From an uncultured bacterium (lineage in GTDB: Bacteria; Actinomycetota; Coriobacteriia; Coriobacteriales; Coriobacteriaceae): a DNA stretch of 10,719 nucleotides. The stretch is taken from contig CAJMRP010000065.1 of the NCBI GenBank assembly GCA_905215765.1, positions 1 to 10,719 on the forward strand, given 5' to 3'. Position 1 is the stretch's first letter, and each line of letters begins with the position of its first letter. Position numbers and translations under genes: made by a program. Below the pieces are notes generated by a model, which searched no databases, was not told the origin of the DNA, and was given only the letters and a program-made list of their open reading frames with translations. Below, piece after piece: positions 5,598 through 10,719 of this stretch.

Positions 5598-6404
5598 ATG
5601 TCCGGACACTCTAAGTGGGCCACAACCAAGCATCGTAAGGGCGCGCAGGACGCCAAGCGTTCCGCCCTCTTCTCCAAGCTCAGCCGCAACATCACCGTTG
5701 CTGCCCGTCTCGGCGGTGACCCGCTGCCCGAGAACAACGCCAGCCTCGCCGCTGCCGTTGCCAAGGCCAAGGCTCAGTCCATGCCTAAGGACAAGATCAA
5801 GTCCGCTATCGACAAGGCTTTTGGTTCGGGTGCCGACGCTGCCGTCTACGAGAACATCGTGTACGAGGGCTACGGTCCCGCCGGTGTCGCCGTCTACGTC
5901 GACTGCCTGACCGACAACCGCAACCGTACCGCCGCTGATGTCCGTTCCGCCTTCTCCCACGCTGGTGGCAACCTGGGCACCTCCGGCTCCGTCGCCTTCC
6001 AGTTTGAGCGCAAGGGCCAGATCGTCGTCGCCAAAGAGATCCTGGACGAGAACGCCAAGAAGGAGACCATGATCGCCAACGGTGCTGCCGGTGACGAGGA
6101 TGAGTTCATGATGGCCATCGCCGAGGCCGGCGGCGAGGACTACGAGGACGCCGGCGAGGAGTGGATCGTCTGGACTACTGCCAACGAGGTCATGGCTGTC
6201 TCCAAGGCGCTCGAGGAGCAGGGCGTCCAGGTCAAGGGCTCCGAGACCACCATGGTCCCGACCACCCCGACCGAGGTCTCCGGCGCCGACGCCAAGAAGG
6301 TTCAGCGCCTCATCGACCGTCTTGAGGAGCTCGACGACGTCCAGGATGTTTACAGCACCATGGACATGACCGACGAGGTCATCGCTGCCCTCGAGGAGGA
6401 GTAG
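5598..6404 (+). CDS. yebC: YebC/PmpR family protein (TACO1 homologue)
   Basis: YebC proteins were long listed as transcriptional regulators; more recent work describes family members as ribosome-associated factors that help translate proline-rich stretches, like mitochondrial TACO1. The 268-residue product opens with the invariant MSGHSKWATTKHRKGAQDAKR and keeps AARLGGDP (35-42), SMPKDKIKSAIDKAFG (61-76), YEGYGPAGVAVYVDCLTDNRNRT (89-111), and HAGGNLGTSGSVAFQFERKG (121-140). Against the usual 240-250 residues it has about 20 extra, mostly acidic, between about 147 and 190. ATG at 5598 has AGGAG at 5587-5591. Codons end almost always in C or G, more biased than in neighbours, suggesting high expression. 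It stands alone between copy D of the repeat and the strong terminator at 6474. Which of the two proposed roles applies cannot be told from sequence. Confidence 0.96.
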   Translation: MSGHSKWATTKHRKGAQDAKRSALFSKLSRNITVAARLGGDPLPENNASLAAAVAKAKAQSMPKDKIKSAIDKAFGSGADAAVYENIVYEGYGPAGVAVYVDCLTDNRNRTAADVRSAFSHAGGNLGTSGSVAFQFERKGQIVVAKEILDENAKKETMIANGAAGDEDEFMMAIAEAGGEDYEDAGEEWIVWTTANEVMAVSKALEEQGVQVKGSETTMVPTTPTEVSGADAKKVQRLIDRLEELDDVQDVYSTMDMTDEVIAALEEE

Positions 6405-6409
6405 CGCCC

Positions 6410-6427
6410 GCACGGGTTAAGCCGTGC
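6410..6427 (+). other. Hairpin just after yebC
   Basis: GCACGG (6410-6415) pairs with CCGTGC (6422-6427) over a 6-base loop, 5 bases after the yebC stop. No T-run follows; the real terminator is the next hairpin. Confidence 0.4.
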
Positions 6428-6473
6428 ATATCTGGGCATAATGAAGCGAGCATGCAAGCCTCGTGGAATAGAT

Positions 6474-6515
6474 GAGCCGGATCCGCGTGCGTAGAGCACC
6501 GGACCCGGCTCTTTT
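6474..6515 (+). terminator. Strong rho-independent terminator of yebC
   Basis: GAGCCGGATCCG (6474-6485) pairs with CGGACCCGGCTC (6500-6511) with one mismatch; inside, GTGC (6487-6490) pairs with GCAC (6496-6499). TTTT follows at 6512-6515. The T-run shares its last base with the -10 element of the next unit. Confidence 0.85.
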
Positions 6516-6520
6516 ATAAT
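6515..6520 (+). promoter_or_regulatory. Consensus -10 (TATAAT) of the amaP unit
   Basis: A perfect TATAAT follows the terminator stem directly. No TTGACA-like -35 exists at 16-18 bases: that place is the loop and right arm of the hairpin. Predicted start near 6527 leaves a leader of about 44 bases before the GTG at 6571. An alternative sigma factor or an activator could make up for the missing -35; that is inference. Confidence 0.55.
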
Positions 6521-6570
6521 GATGCGAACCGTTTTGCATTTCGAGAGCCGAGATTTGAAGGGAGCGCCAC

Positions 6571-7116
6571 GTGCGCGTACTCAAACGAGCCCTAGCGATC
6601 GTGTATCTTGCCGCCGCCATCGTGGCGCTGGGTACGCTTGTCTGCCAGTTTTGGGGGCCGTATACGTATCGCTTTATGCTGCTGATGCGCGACCCCATGC
6701 CGCGCATTGTCGTGACGGCATGCGGCGGAGTTGTGGCGATCGGCGTGCTGGTAAGCTTCTTCCGCCTGATGTTTGCTCGTCGCGAGCCGTCCTGTGTGCA
6801 TCCGGCGGGGGAGCGCAATATCGAGGTCACGCTCGCGGCGCTTTCTTCGTGCGCCAGGGTTGCTGCCGAGCGCGACGACCGCGTGATGATCGAGCGCGTC
6901 GAGGCGCGCGTACAGGGCTCCGACGAATCGCGCGTCTGTTTTAAGGTCGACGCCATCGCGCTTGACGATAAGGACGTGGCGTCTCTGGCTACTGCGATGC
7001 AGCGGCGCATCGAGGAAGCTTGCGACACCATGCTCGGCACGCCGGGTACGACTACGCGCGTCCGTTTTTTGCCGTCCAAGACTACCGTCCAGACCGTGGA
7101 GGTTTCCGGTGAGTGA
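6571..7116 (+). CDS. amaP: AmaP-like alkaline shock response membrane anchor protein
   Basis: In staphylococci AmaP is the membrane partner that holds Asp23 at the cytoplasmic side of the cell membrane. The 181-residue product has two hydrophobic segments (about 7-27 and 45-67) followed by a soluble domain (about 80-181) that contains RNIEVTLAALSSCARVAAE and a C-terminal V-rich strand pattern, as expected for an Asp23-like fold. The identification depends strongly on the gene order amaP, DUF2273, asp23, which matches the staphylococcal cluster. Start is GTG at 6571 with AAGGGAG at 6558-6564. The last codons overlap the next gene (GTGAGTGA), a sign of translational coupling. Membrane topology and Asp23 binding are inferred from the family, not seen directly. 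Confidence 0.8.
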   Translation: MRVLKRALAIVYLAAAIVALGTLVCQFWGPYTYRFMLLMRDPMPRIVVTACGGVVAIGVLVSFFRLMFARREPSCVHPAGERNIEVTLAALSSCARVAAERDDRVMIERVEARVQGSDESRVCFKVDAIALDDKDVASLATAMQRRIEEACDTMLGTPGTTTRVRFLPSKTTVQTVEVSGE

Positions 7117-7486
7117 TACCAATCAAGATAAGACCGCTCGTACGCCGCGCCTGACGATTGACCAGAGCGCCACGTCGGCGAACGAACCTGTTGATTCCAA
7201 AGCAGAAGCAACCGAGTTACAAGACGCGGCAGCCGCGGATTTTGACGAGGCTATGGGTCTCATCAAGGGTACGGGCGCTGCCATCTGGAGCTATGCTGTG
7301 CGTCATCCCAACACCACGCTCGGTGCTGTCGCTGGCTTTATCCTCGCCGTGTTGGTGCTCACGTTGGGCCTGTGGGACACGCTCGTCATTGCATTCTTCG
7401 TGCTGATCGGCGCCGTGATCGGCCAAATTCGCGACGGCGAGAACGGGATCGTCAACTTCTTCGGCCGTCTGTTTAGCGGCCGCTAA
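7109..7486 (+). CDS. DUF2273-type small membrane protein of the asp23 cluster
   Basis: The 125-residue product has a polar, acidic N-terminal half (residues 1-60) and two hydrophobic segments (about 69-88 and 90-106) parted by a Gly-Leu-Trp-Asp turn, then GQIRDGENGIVNFFGRLFSGR. The hydrophobic pair and the G(Q/K)xxD ending match DUF2273 proteins that lie between amaP and asp23 in Firmicutes. Their biochemical job is unknown; a role in the Asp23 membrane complex is inferred from constant neighbourhood. The start is GTG at 7109, overlapping the amaP stop (7114-7116) by eight bases, with GGAGGT at 7098-7103. The N-terminal extension of about 60 residues is longer than the compact Firmicute forms I recall. 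Confidence 0.78.
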   Translation: MSDTNQDKTARTPRLTIDQSATSANEPVDSKAEATELQDAAAADFDEAMGLIKGTGAAIWSYAVRHPNTTLGAVAGFILAVLVLTLGLWDTLVIAFFVLIGAVIGQIRDGENGIVNFFGRLFSGR

Positions 7487-7497
7487 TATGTATTCGA

Positions 7498-7515
7498 CTG
7501 TCGCATCCGCGACAG
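7498..7515 (+). other. Perfect 7-bp hairpin between the DUF2273 gene and asp23
   Basis: CTGTCGC (7498-7504) pairs with GCGACAG (7509-7515) over the 4-base loop ATCC. It lies in the 44-base gap and ends 4 bases before the AAGGAGG site (7520-7526) of asp23. No T-run. It could be an RNA processing or stability element that raises asp23 above its co-transcribed partners, or it could hinder ribosome loading. Confidence 0.55.
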
Positions 7516-7530
7516 GCATAAGGAGGAACC

Positions 7531-8052
7531 ATGGCTTTTAATTCGAAGGTCGATGTAGCCGATACCGAGCTCGAGGCAGACGAGACCGTCACCGCCGAGG
7601 CCGAGGACGTAACGCTCGAGGACGAGGCGCTCGTCGAGGCCGAGCCCGCCGATGACGCGGACGAGGATGATGAGGAAACAGACGAGTCCGAGGACTCGCT
7701 GACCTATTCCAACGGTGTGATCGAAAAGATCGTTGCTATGGCCACTCGCGAGGTTCCACACGTTCTGGGCACGAAGGGTAACCTCATGCATTTTGTGCAG
7801 GAGCAGTTTGGTGCCGAGAATCTGACCAAGGGCGTGACGGTCGAGGTCACCGATGACAATCGCGTGGTCGTCAACATCTCCGTCATCATCGAGTACGGCG
7901 CCTATGCGCCCGCGATCTTCGACGATGTCAAGGCACGTGTCACCGAGCGCCTTGCCGCGATGACCGGCCTTGAGGTGGCGGGTGTCAACCTGCGTATCGA
8001 GGACGTCATCACCCCCGAGGAGTACGAGCACCGCACCAGCCAGCACGAATAA
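7531..8052 (+). CDS. asp23: Asp23/Gls24 family envelope stress protein
   Basis: Asp23/Gls24 proteins are abundant, membrane-associated cytosolic proteins induced by alkaline or envelope stress. The 173-residue product has the family domain from about residue 58 to 162: LTYSNGVIEKIVAMATREVPHV, a VTVEVTDDNRVVVNISVIIEYG strand pair, DVKARVTERLAAMTGLEVAGVNLRIEDVI at the end. The family usually begins with ...I.....VI..IA..AA..V.GV, which fits. Unusual is the first half: residues 8-56 are almost wholly Glu, Asp, Ala, Val and Thr, a very acidic disordered-looking tail. ATG at 7531 has AAGGAGG at 7520-7526. It closes the amaP unit and is followed by a hairpin repeat and a strong terminator. Function in stress is from the family; nothing in this sequence shows induction. 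Confidence 0.92.
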   Translation: MAFNSKVDVADTELEADETVTAEAEDVTLEDEALVEAEPADDADEDDEETDESEDSLTYSNGVIEKIVAMATREVPHVLGTKGNLMHFVQEQFGAENLTKGVTVEVTDDNRVVVNISVIIEYGAYAPAIFDDVKARVTERLAAMTGLEVAGVNLRIEDVITPEEYEHRTSQHE

Positions 8053-8056
8053 CCTT

Positions 8057-8105
8057 CCAAAAAGGGACAGGTTTGTTTTGGCAGATTTTATCTGCGAAAA
8101 CGTTA
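8057..8105 (+). repeat. GGGAC-core repeat, copy E (49 bases, matches copy C)
   Basis: 45 of 49 positions equal the reverse complement of 3174-3222, without gaps. CCAAAA (8057-8062) pairs with TTTTGG (8076-8081) around AGGGACAGGTTTG; next comes a second small stem, GCAGAT with ATCTGC (8081-8086, 8090-8095). The long outer arm of copy C is decayed here. It starts 5 bases after the asp23 stop and abuts the terminator. Confidence 0.78.
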
Positions 8106-8150
8106 AACGGCCGACCGCGCAAGCAAAAGCGTGGCCGGCCGTTATTTGTA
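8106..8150 (+). terminator. Rho-independent terminator of the amaP-asp23 unit
   Basis: AACGGCCGACCGCGC (8106-8120) pairs with 8129-8143 over an 8-base loop, with one mismatch and one G-U pair, followed by ATTTGTA. A long, GC-rich stem with a T-rich tail; fits the end of the operon. Confidence 0.8.
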
Positions 8151-8190
8151 TGCCCCCCCGATGTAGGCATACCGCTCGTCTAACTAGGGG

Positions 8191-8218
8191 TTGCAATCGT
8201 CGCGTTCCGCGTTACCCT
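8191..8218 (+). promoter_or_regulatory. Candidate promoter of the YitT-family gene
   Basis: TTGCAA (8191-8196), 16 bases, then TACCCT (8213-8218). The -35 is 4/6 and the -10 is 3/6 with the key first TA and last T kept. It is the best pair in the 111-base gap after the terminator, but it is weak. Confidence 0.3.
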
Positions 8219-8261
8219 AATGGGCGCATTGTTTCCAAATTGTTAACGAGGGGTTGCCGTA

Positions 8262-9284
8262 ATGGCCGACGAGCACGAAACAGAAAGCAAGGCATGGGCG
8301 ATTGAGGCCGCCGCGGCAGAGGCGGCATCACGTGCTGCCGAGGAGATGCATCGTCCTCCCGTGGTGCCGATGGAGCGCGTGGTCGATCGCACCGATATCG
8401 AGCGCGGCGAGCGTGCCGGTCAAAAGCGCAGCCAGGAGCCGGGCTTCCCGCGCTTTTTTGCCGAGCTCAATCTGGGCCTGATTCTTACGGCCTTTGCCAT
8501 CGTTGCGTTTAAAACCCCTAATCACTTTGCTTTTGGCGGCACCTCGGGCGTGTCGGTCATTCTGTCCACGCTGTTCCCGACCCTGCCCGTCGGCGTCTTT
8601 ATGTGGATTATCAACGCGGTTCTCGTCGTTTTGGGCTTTATCTTTTTGGAGCGCAAGGCAATCCTGTGGAGTGTCTTCGCCTCGTTTGCGCTGTCCGCCT
8701 ATGTTTCGCTGTTTGAGCTCTTTATTCCGACCGATGTCTCGATGACGGGCGATATGTGGCTCGACCTGTGCTTTGCCGTCATCTTGCCGGCGCTCGGCAG
8801 CGCTATTGTCTTTGATATTGGCGCCTCGACGGGCGGCACGGACATTCTCGCTATGATCCTCAAACGCCGCACCACGCTCGAGATTGGTCGCGCCCTGCTG
8901 TTGGTCGATATCGGCATCGTGACCATCGCGGCCTTTTTGTATGGCCCGCGTGTCGGTCTGTATTGCGTGCTCGGCCTGTTTGCCAAGACGCTTGTGGTCG
9001 ACAAGGCCATCGAGAGCATCCATCTTCGTAAGGTCTGCACGGTCATTTGTTCCGAGCCCCTTAAGGTCGAGGAGTTTATCGTCAAGCATCTCAACCGCAC
9101 GGCGACCATCAGCCGCGGCTACGGTGCCTTCTCGGGCAAGTGCGTGACGGTGATCATGAGCGTGCTGAGCCGTCGCGAGGCCGTGCAACTGCGCCGCTAT
9201 GCGCGCGAAGTCGATCCGGGTGCCTTTATCACGATTGTCGACAGCTCCGAGATCGTCGGCAAGGGTTTCCGCGGCACGAACTAG
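8262..9284 (+). CDS. YitT family membrane protein with DUF2179 domain
   Basis: The 340-residue product has a polar N-terminal extension (1-65), about five hydrophobic segments (70-84, 95-128, 133-152, 168-187, 209-245) and a soluble C-terminal domain (about 252-338). Marks of the YitT/DUF161 family are FGGTSGVSVIL (91-101) and FDIGASTGGTDILAMIL (184-200). The tail IHLRKVCTVICSEP ... REVDPGAFITIVDSSEIVGKGF is a typical DUF2179 domain with the DPxAF and GxGF ends. Family function is unknown; transport or sensing is often suggested. The extension is longer than in the Bacillus proteins, and is Ala/Glu-rich at residues 11-29, so may form a helix. ATG at 8262 has GAGGGG at 8248-8253. It is a monocistronic unit. 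Confidence 0.92.
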   Translation: MADEHETESKAWAIEAAAAEAASRAAEEMHRPPVVPMERVVDRTDIERGERAGQKRSQEPGFPRFFAELNLGLILTAFAIVAFKTPNHFAFGGTSGVSVILSTLFPTLPVGVFMWIINAVLVVLGFIFLERKAILWSVFASFALSAYVSLFELFIPTDVSMTGDMWLDLCFAVILPALGSAIVFDIGASTGGTDILAMILKRRTTLEIGRALLLVDIGIVTIAAFLYGPRVGLYCVLGLFAKTLVVDKAIESIHLRKVCTVICSEPLKVEEFIVKHLNRTATISRGYGAFSGKCVTVIMSVLSRREAVQLRRYAREVDPGAFITIVDSSEIVGKGFRGTN

Positions 9285-9328
9285 CGCGGACACACTCATC
9301 AAACAATCGAAAAGCGCCTTGCGCGTTG

Positions 9329-9353
9329 CAAATACGTCATCTAAGAGTATTTG
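9329..9353 (+). other. Hairpin in the YitT to zinc-ribbon gene gap
   Basis: CAAATAC (9329-9335) pairs perfectly with GTATTTG (9347-9353) over an 11-base loop. AT-rich and without a T-run, it is a poor terminator; it may be an operator dyad lying just upstream of the likely -10 (GATAAT, 9368-9373) of the next gene. Confidence 0.4.
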
Positions 9354-9367
9354 TCCTCACATTGGGT

Positions 9368-9373
9368 GATAAT
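9368..9373 (+). promoter_or_regulatory. Candidate -10 of the zinc-ribbon membrane protein gene
   Basis: GATAAT is 5/6 to consensus and would give a leader of about 55 bases. No good -35 is seen at the right distance; the dyad at 9329-9353 sits where an activator or repressor could bind. Inference from position. Confidence 0.3.
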
Positions 9374-9433
9374 GATGCCAAAGACATCGTTTGCGATCCA
9401 GGTGATTCGCTCTAGATGCGAAGGGATGATTCT

Positions 9434-10719
9434 ATGTTCTGCTCGCAGTGTGGCGCCCCCATGGGCGATAACGACAAGTTCTGCGGTGTGTGTGGTGCTC
9501 CTAATGCCGGTGCCGCTGGCCCCGCTCCCCAGGGACAGCCTCAGCCCCAGCAGTTTGTTCCGCAACCGCCCGTGGCGAATGCGCCAAAGGGCTGTGTGGC
9601 TCAGGCGTTCCAAGATATGACCAAGACTCCGGGCGTGCTTCAGCGTGTATGCCAAATCGCGTTTTTGCCGGCGCTGATTTGCGTTGTGTCGGTGCTCGTG
9701 TTGTTTATTCCCGTTATTGGCGGCATTGCGGCTGCCATCGGCTTTTTGGCAGCTTGCATTGCGAGCGTGTGCGGTTCCGGCTTTGGTATCGAGTGGGGTC
9801 GCGATCTGTCGCTCAAGGTTGATGACGGCATGGATCGTCCACTCATGCGTTCCACGTCGTTTGGCCTCGGAGTCTTTTCGAGCGTTATCTCGGTCGTGCT
9901 CGAGGTTATCGCTGCCATTCCCGTTATCGGTGTAGTGCTTTCGCTGGTGGAGGGCGTGGTAATTGGCGCCGCGGGCTCGTATTCTTATTACGGCTCTTAT
10001 GCGCTCGAGGCTGCGCTGTTTGGCTCGCTTGGCCTGCTTGTCCTGGCGCTAATTGCCTCGGCGATTCTGGGTGTCTTCTTTAAGATGTTCGCCGACATCG
10101 CCGTGATGCACTTTGCGGTGACCGGGCGTGTCGAGAGCGCGTTTTCGCTCGATAAGGTCTGGGCGGCGTTTAAGCACAACAAGACCAAGCTGTTCTGTGC
10201 TTCGTTCCTTCCCGAGTTTTTGACGGGCCTGGTCGCCAACGTTGTCACATGGATCTTGACGGTCGTCTTTGGCGCCATTGCCTCTGTCGGTATGTATAGC
10301 TACTACTATCGTCCTACGGGTATTGAGGCAATTGTTACCGGCGGTGGCGTCACGCTCGCGCTGTTCTTGGTGCTGGTCGCTTTCGTCACCGTATTTCTTA
10401 CGGTCTTTGGCAAGATGCTCAAGCACCGTGCCGTTGGCTATTGGGCCGCACGCTATGCAAGCGAGTGGGCCGATGAGGATAAGGACGACGTCCTGACTTT
10501 TGTGTTGCCCTTCGAGAAGAAGTCCACCCCTTCGGGTTACGGTGCTCCGGATGCTTCGCCGGCACCTGCACCCGCTCCCGCGACCGAGCCTGAGCCGGCG
10601 CCCGAGCCTGAACCGGCGCCCGAGTCTGAGACGGCATCTGAGCCCGAGCCTGCGCCTGAGCCTGAGCCGGCACCTGCACCTGAGTCGGCGTCCGAGCCAA
10701 GCTCCGACGAGGAACCTCA
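9434..10719 (+). CDS. Zinc-ribbon membrane protein, DUF4013-like, with Glu-Pro-Ala repeat tail (3' end outside window)
   Basis: The frame opens at ATG 9434 with AAGGGA at 9421-9426 and runs off the window after 428 codons. The product begins with a short zinc ribbon, MFCSQCGAP...KFCGVCGAP (Cys3, Cys6, Cys17, Cys20), then a Pro/Gln linker (25-52), then a hydrophobic core (about 74-345) with some 6-7 membrane segments (75-93, 95-115, 143-178, 196-216, 262-288, 302-326). The stretch FSLDKVWAAFKHNKTKLF (237-254) before a membrane segment resembles DUF4013 proteins. From residue 375 on it is a tail of Glu, Pro, Ala and Ser, made by an 18-base tandem repeat. Such zinc-ribbon-plus-membrane proteins are common in Coriobacteria and Firmicutes and have no known function. 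The stop codon and any further domain are not seen. Confidence 0.85.
   Translation, partial: MFCSQCGAPMGDNDKFCGVCGAPNAGAAGPAPQGQPQPQQFVPQPPVANAPKGCVAQAFQDMTKTPGVLQRVCQIAFLPALICVVSVLVLFIPVIGGIAAAIGFLAACIASVCGSGFGIEWGRDLSLKVDDGMDRPLMRSTSFGLGVFSSVISVVLEVIAAIPVIGVVLSLVEGVVIGAAGSYSYYGSYALEAALFGSLGLLVLALIASAILGVFFKMFADIAVMHFAVTGRVESAFSLDKVWAAFKHNKTKLFCASFLPEFLTGLVANVVTWILTVVFGAIASVGMYSYYYRPTGIEAIVTGGGVTLALFLVLVAFVTVFLTVFGKMLKHRAVGYWAARYASEWADEDKDDVLTFVLPFEKKSTPSGYGAPDASPAPAPAPATEPEPAPEPEPAPESETASEPEPAPEPEPAPAPESASEPSSDEEP
10586..10675 (+). repeat. Five tandem 18-base units coding for EPEPAP
   Basis: Units start at 10586, 10604, 10622, 10640 and 10658; units 1 and 2 differ by one base, unit 3 is most diverged (ESETAS), unit 5 differs from unit 1 by two. 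The frame is kept because 18 is a multiple of three. Copy number is likely to vary between strains. Confidence 0.85.

Noticed and set aside
5571..6413. Long antisense frame (280 codons) over yebC
   Set aside because: Composition is Gly/Leu/Val/Asp-rich, typical of the complement of strongly biased codons; YebC on the plus strand is unmistakable.
8056..8150. Small RNA gene between asp23 and the YitT-family gene
   Set aside because: The region is fully explained by a repeat copy followed by the operon terminator, and there is no promoter in front.
8328..9302. Antisense frame (324 codons) over the YitT-family gene
   Set aside because: Same shadow effect; no recognisable domain and no start signals.
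10419..10700. Antisense frame rich in Gln, Ala and Arg opposite the Glu-Pro-Ala tail
   Set aside because: It is the complement of the 18-base tandem repeat; the plus-strand frame continues from a well-supported start at 9434.

Overview
The window looks like a composite of two bacterial DNAs joined near positions 872-891. Bases 1 to about 890 hold a minus-strand block with the order ffh (3' part only), rpsP, khpA (5' end only), an arrangement usual in Firmicutes/Clostridia. From about 872 onward all genes are on the plus strand, GC-rich, and read like a Gram-positive high-GC gut anaerobe. My best guess is a Coriobacteriia member close to Collinsella, inferred from protein style, codon use and a familiar type of intergenic repeat; no database was searched. 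At the join neither gene is whole: Ffh has lost its N-terminal GTPase (NG) domain and CoaX has lost its N-terminal two thirds, and a block of about 20 bases can be read as part of both genes. The left block uses ATA (Ile) and AGA (Arg) codons that are scarce to the right. A chimeric contig is the simplest reading; a real rearrangement or transfer is the alternative.

Right of the join the layout is: end of coaX (pantothenate kinase III); a deoxycytidylate deaminase (ComEB type); a stand-alone NifU C-terminal-domain Fe-S scaffold; lgt (prolipoprotein diacylglyceryl transferase); a 727-residue polytopic membrane protein of unknown function (GT-C/DUF6020-like by eye); yebC (translation factor/regulator); a three-gene alkaline-shock cluster amaP - DUF2273 gene - asp23; a YitT-family membrane protein with a DUF2179 tail; and, running off the right edge, a zinc-ribbon/DUF4013-like membrane protein with a Glu-Pro-Ala repeat tail. 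Most genes have clear Shine-Dalgarno sites and sit as short transcription units separated by hairpins.

Functionally this is mostly ordinary chromosomal housekeeping and envelope biology. The envelope theme is strong: lgt lipidates lipoproteins, AmaP and DUF2273 proteins anchor Asp23 at the membrane, and three further multi-spanning proteins are present. The amaP cluster is the clearest functional unit, with a terminator fused to a consensus -10 in front and a strong terminator behind.

The most distinctive non-coding signal is a family of at least five intergenic hairpins (near 1756, 3113, 3191, 5433 and 8057) that share a GGG(A/T)C(A/G)GG core while their stems differ. Two of them are also 45/49 identical over a longer block in opposite orientation. 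They look like REP-type mobile palindromes. I found no CRISPR array, tRNA, rRNA, transposase, phage gene or obvious defence system, and no stretch over 300 bases without a gene.
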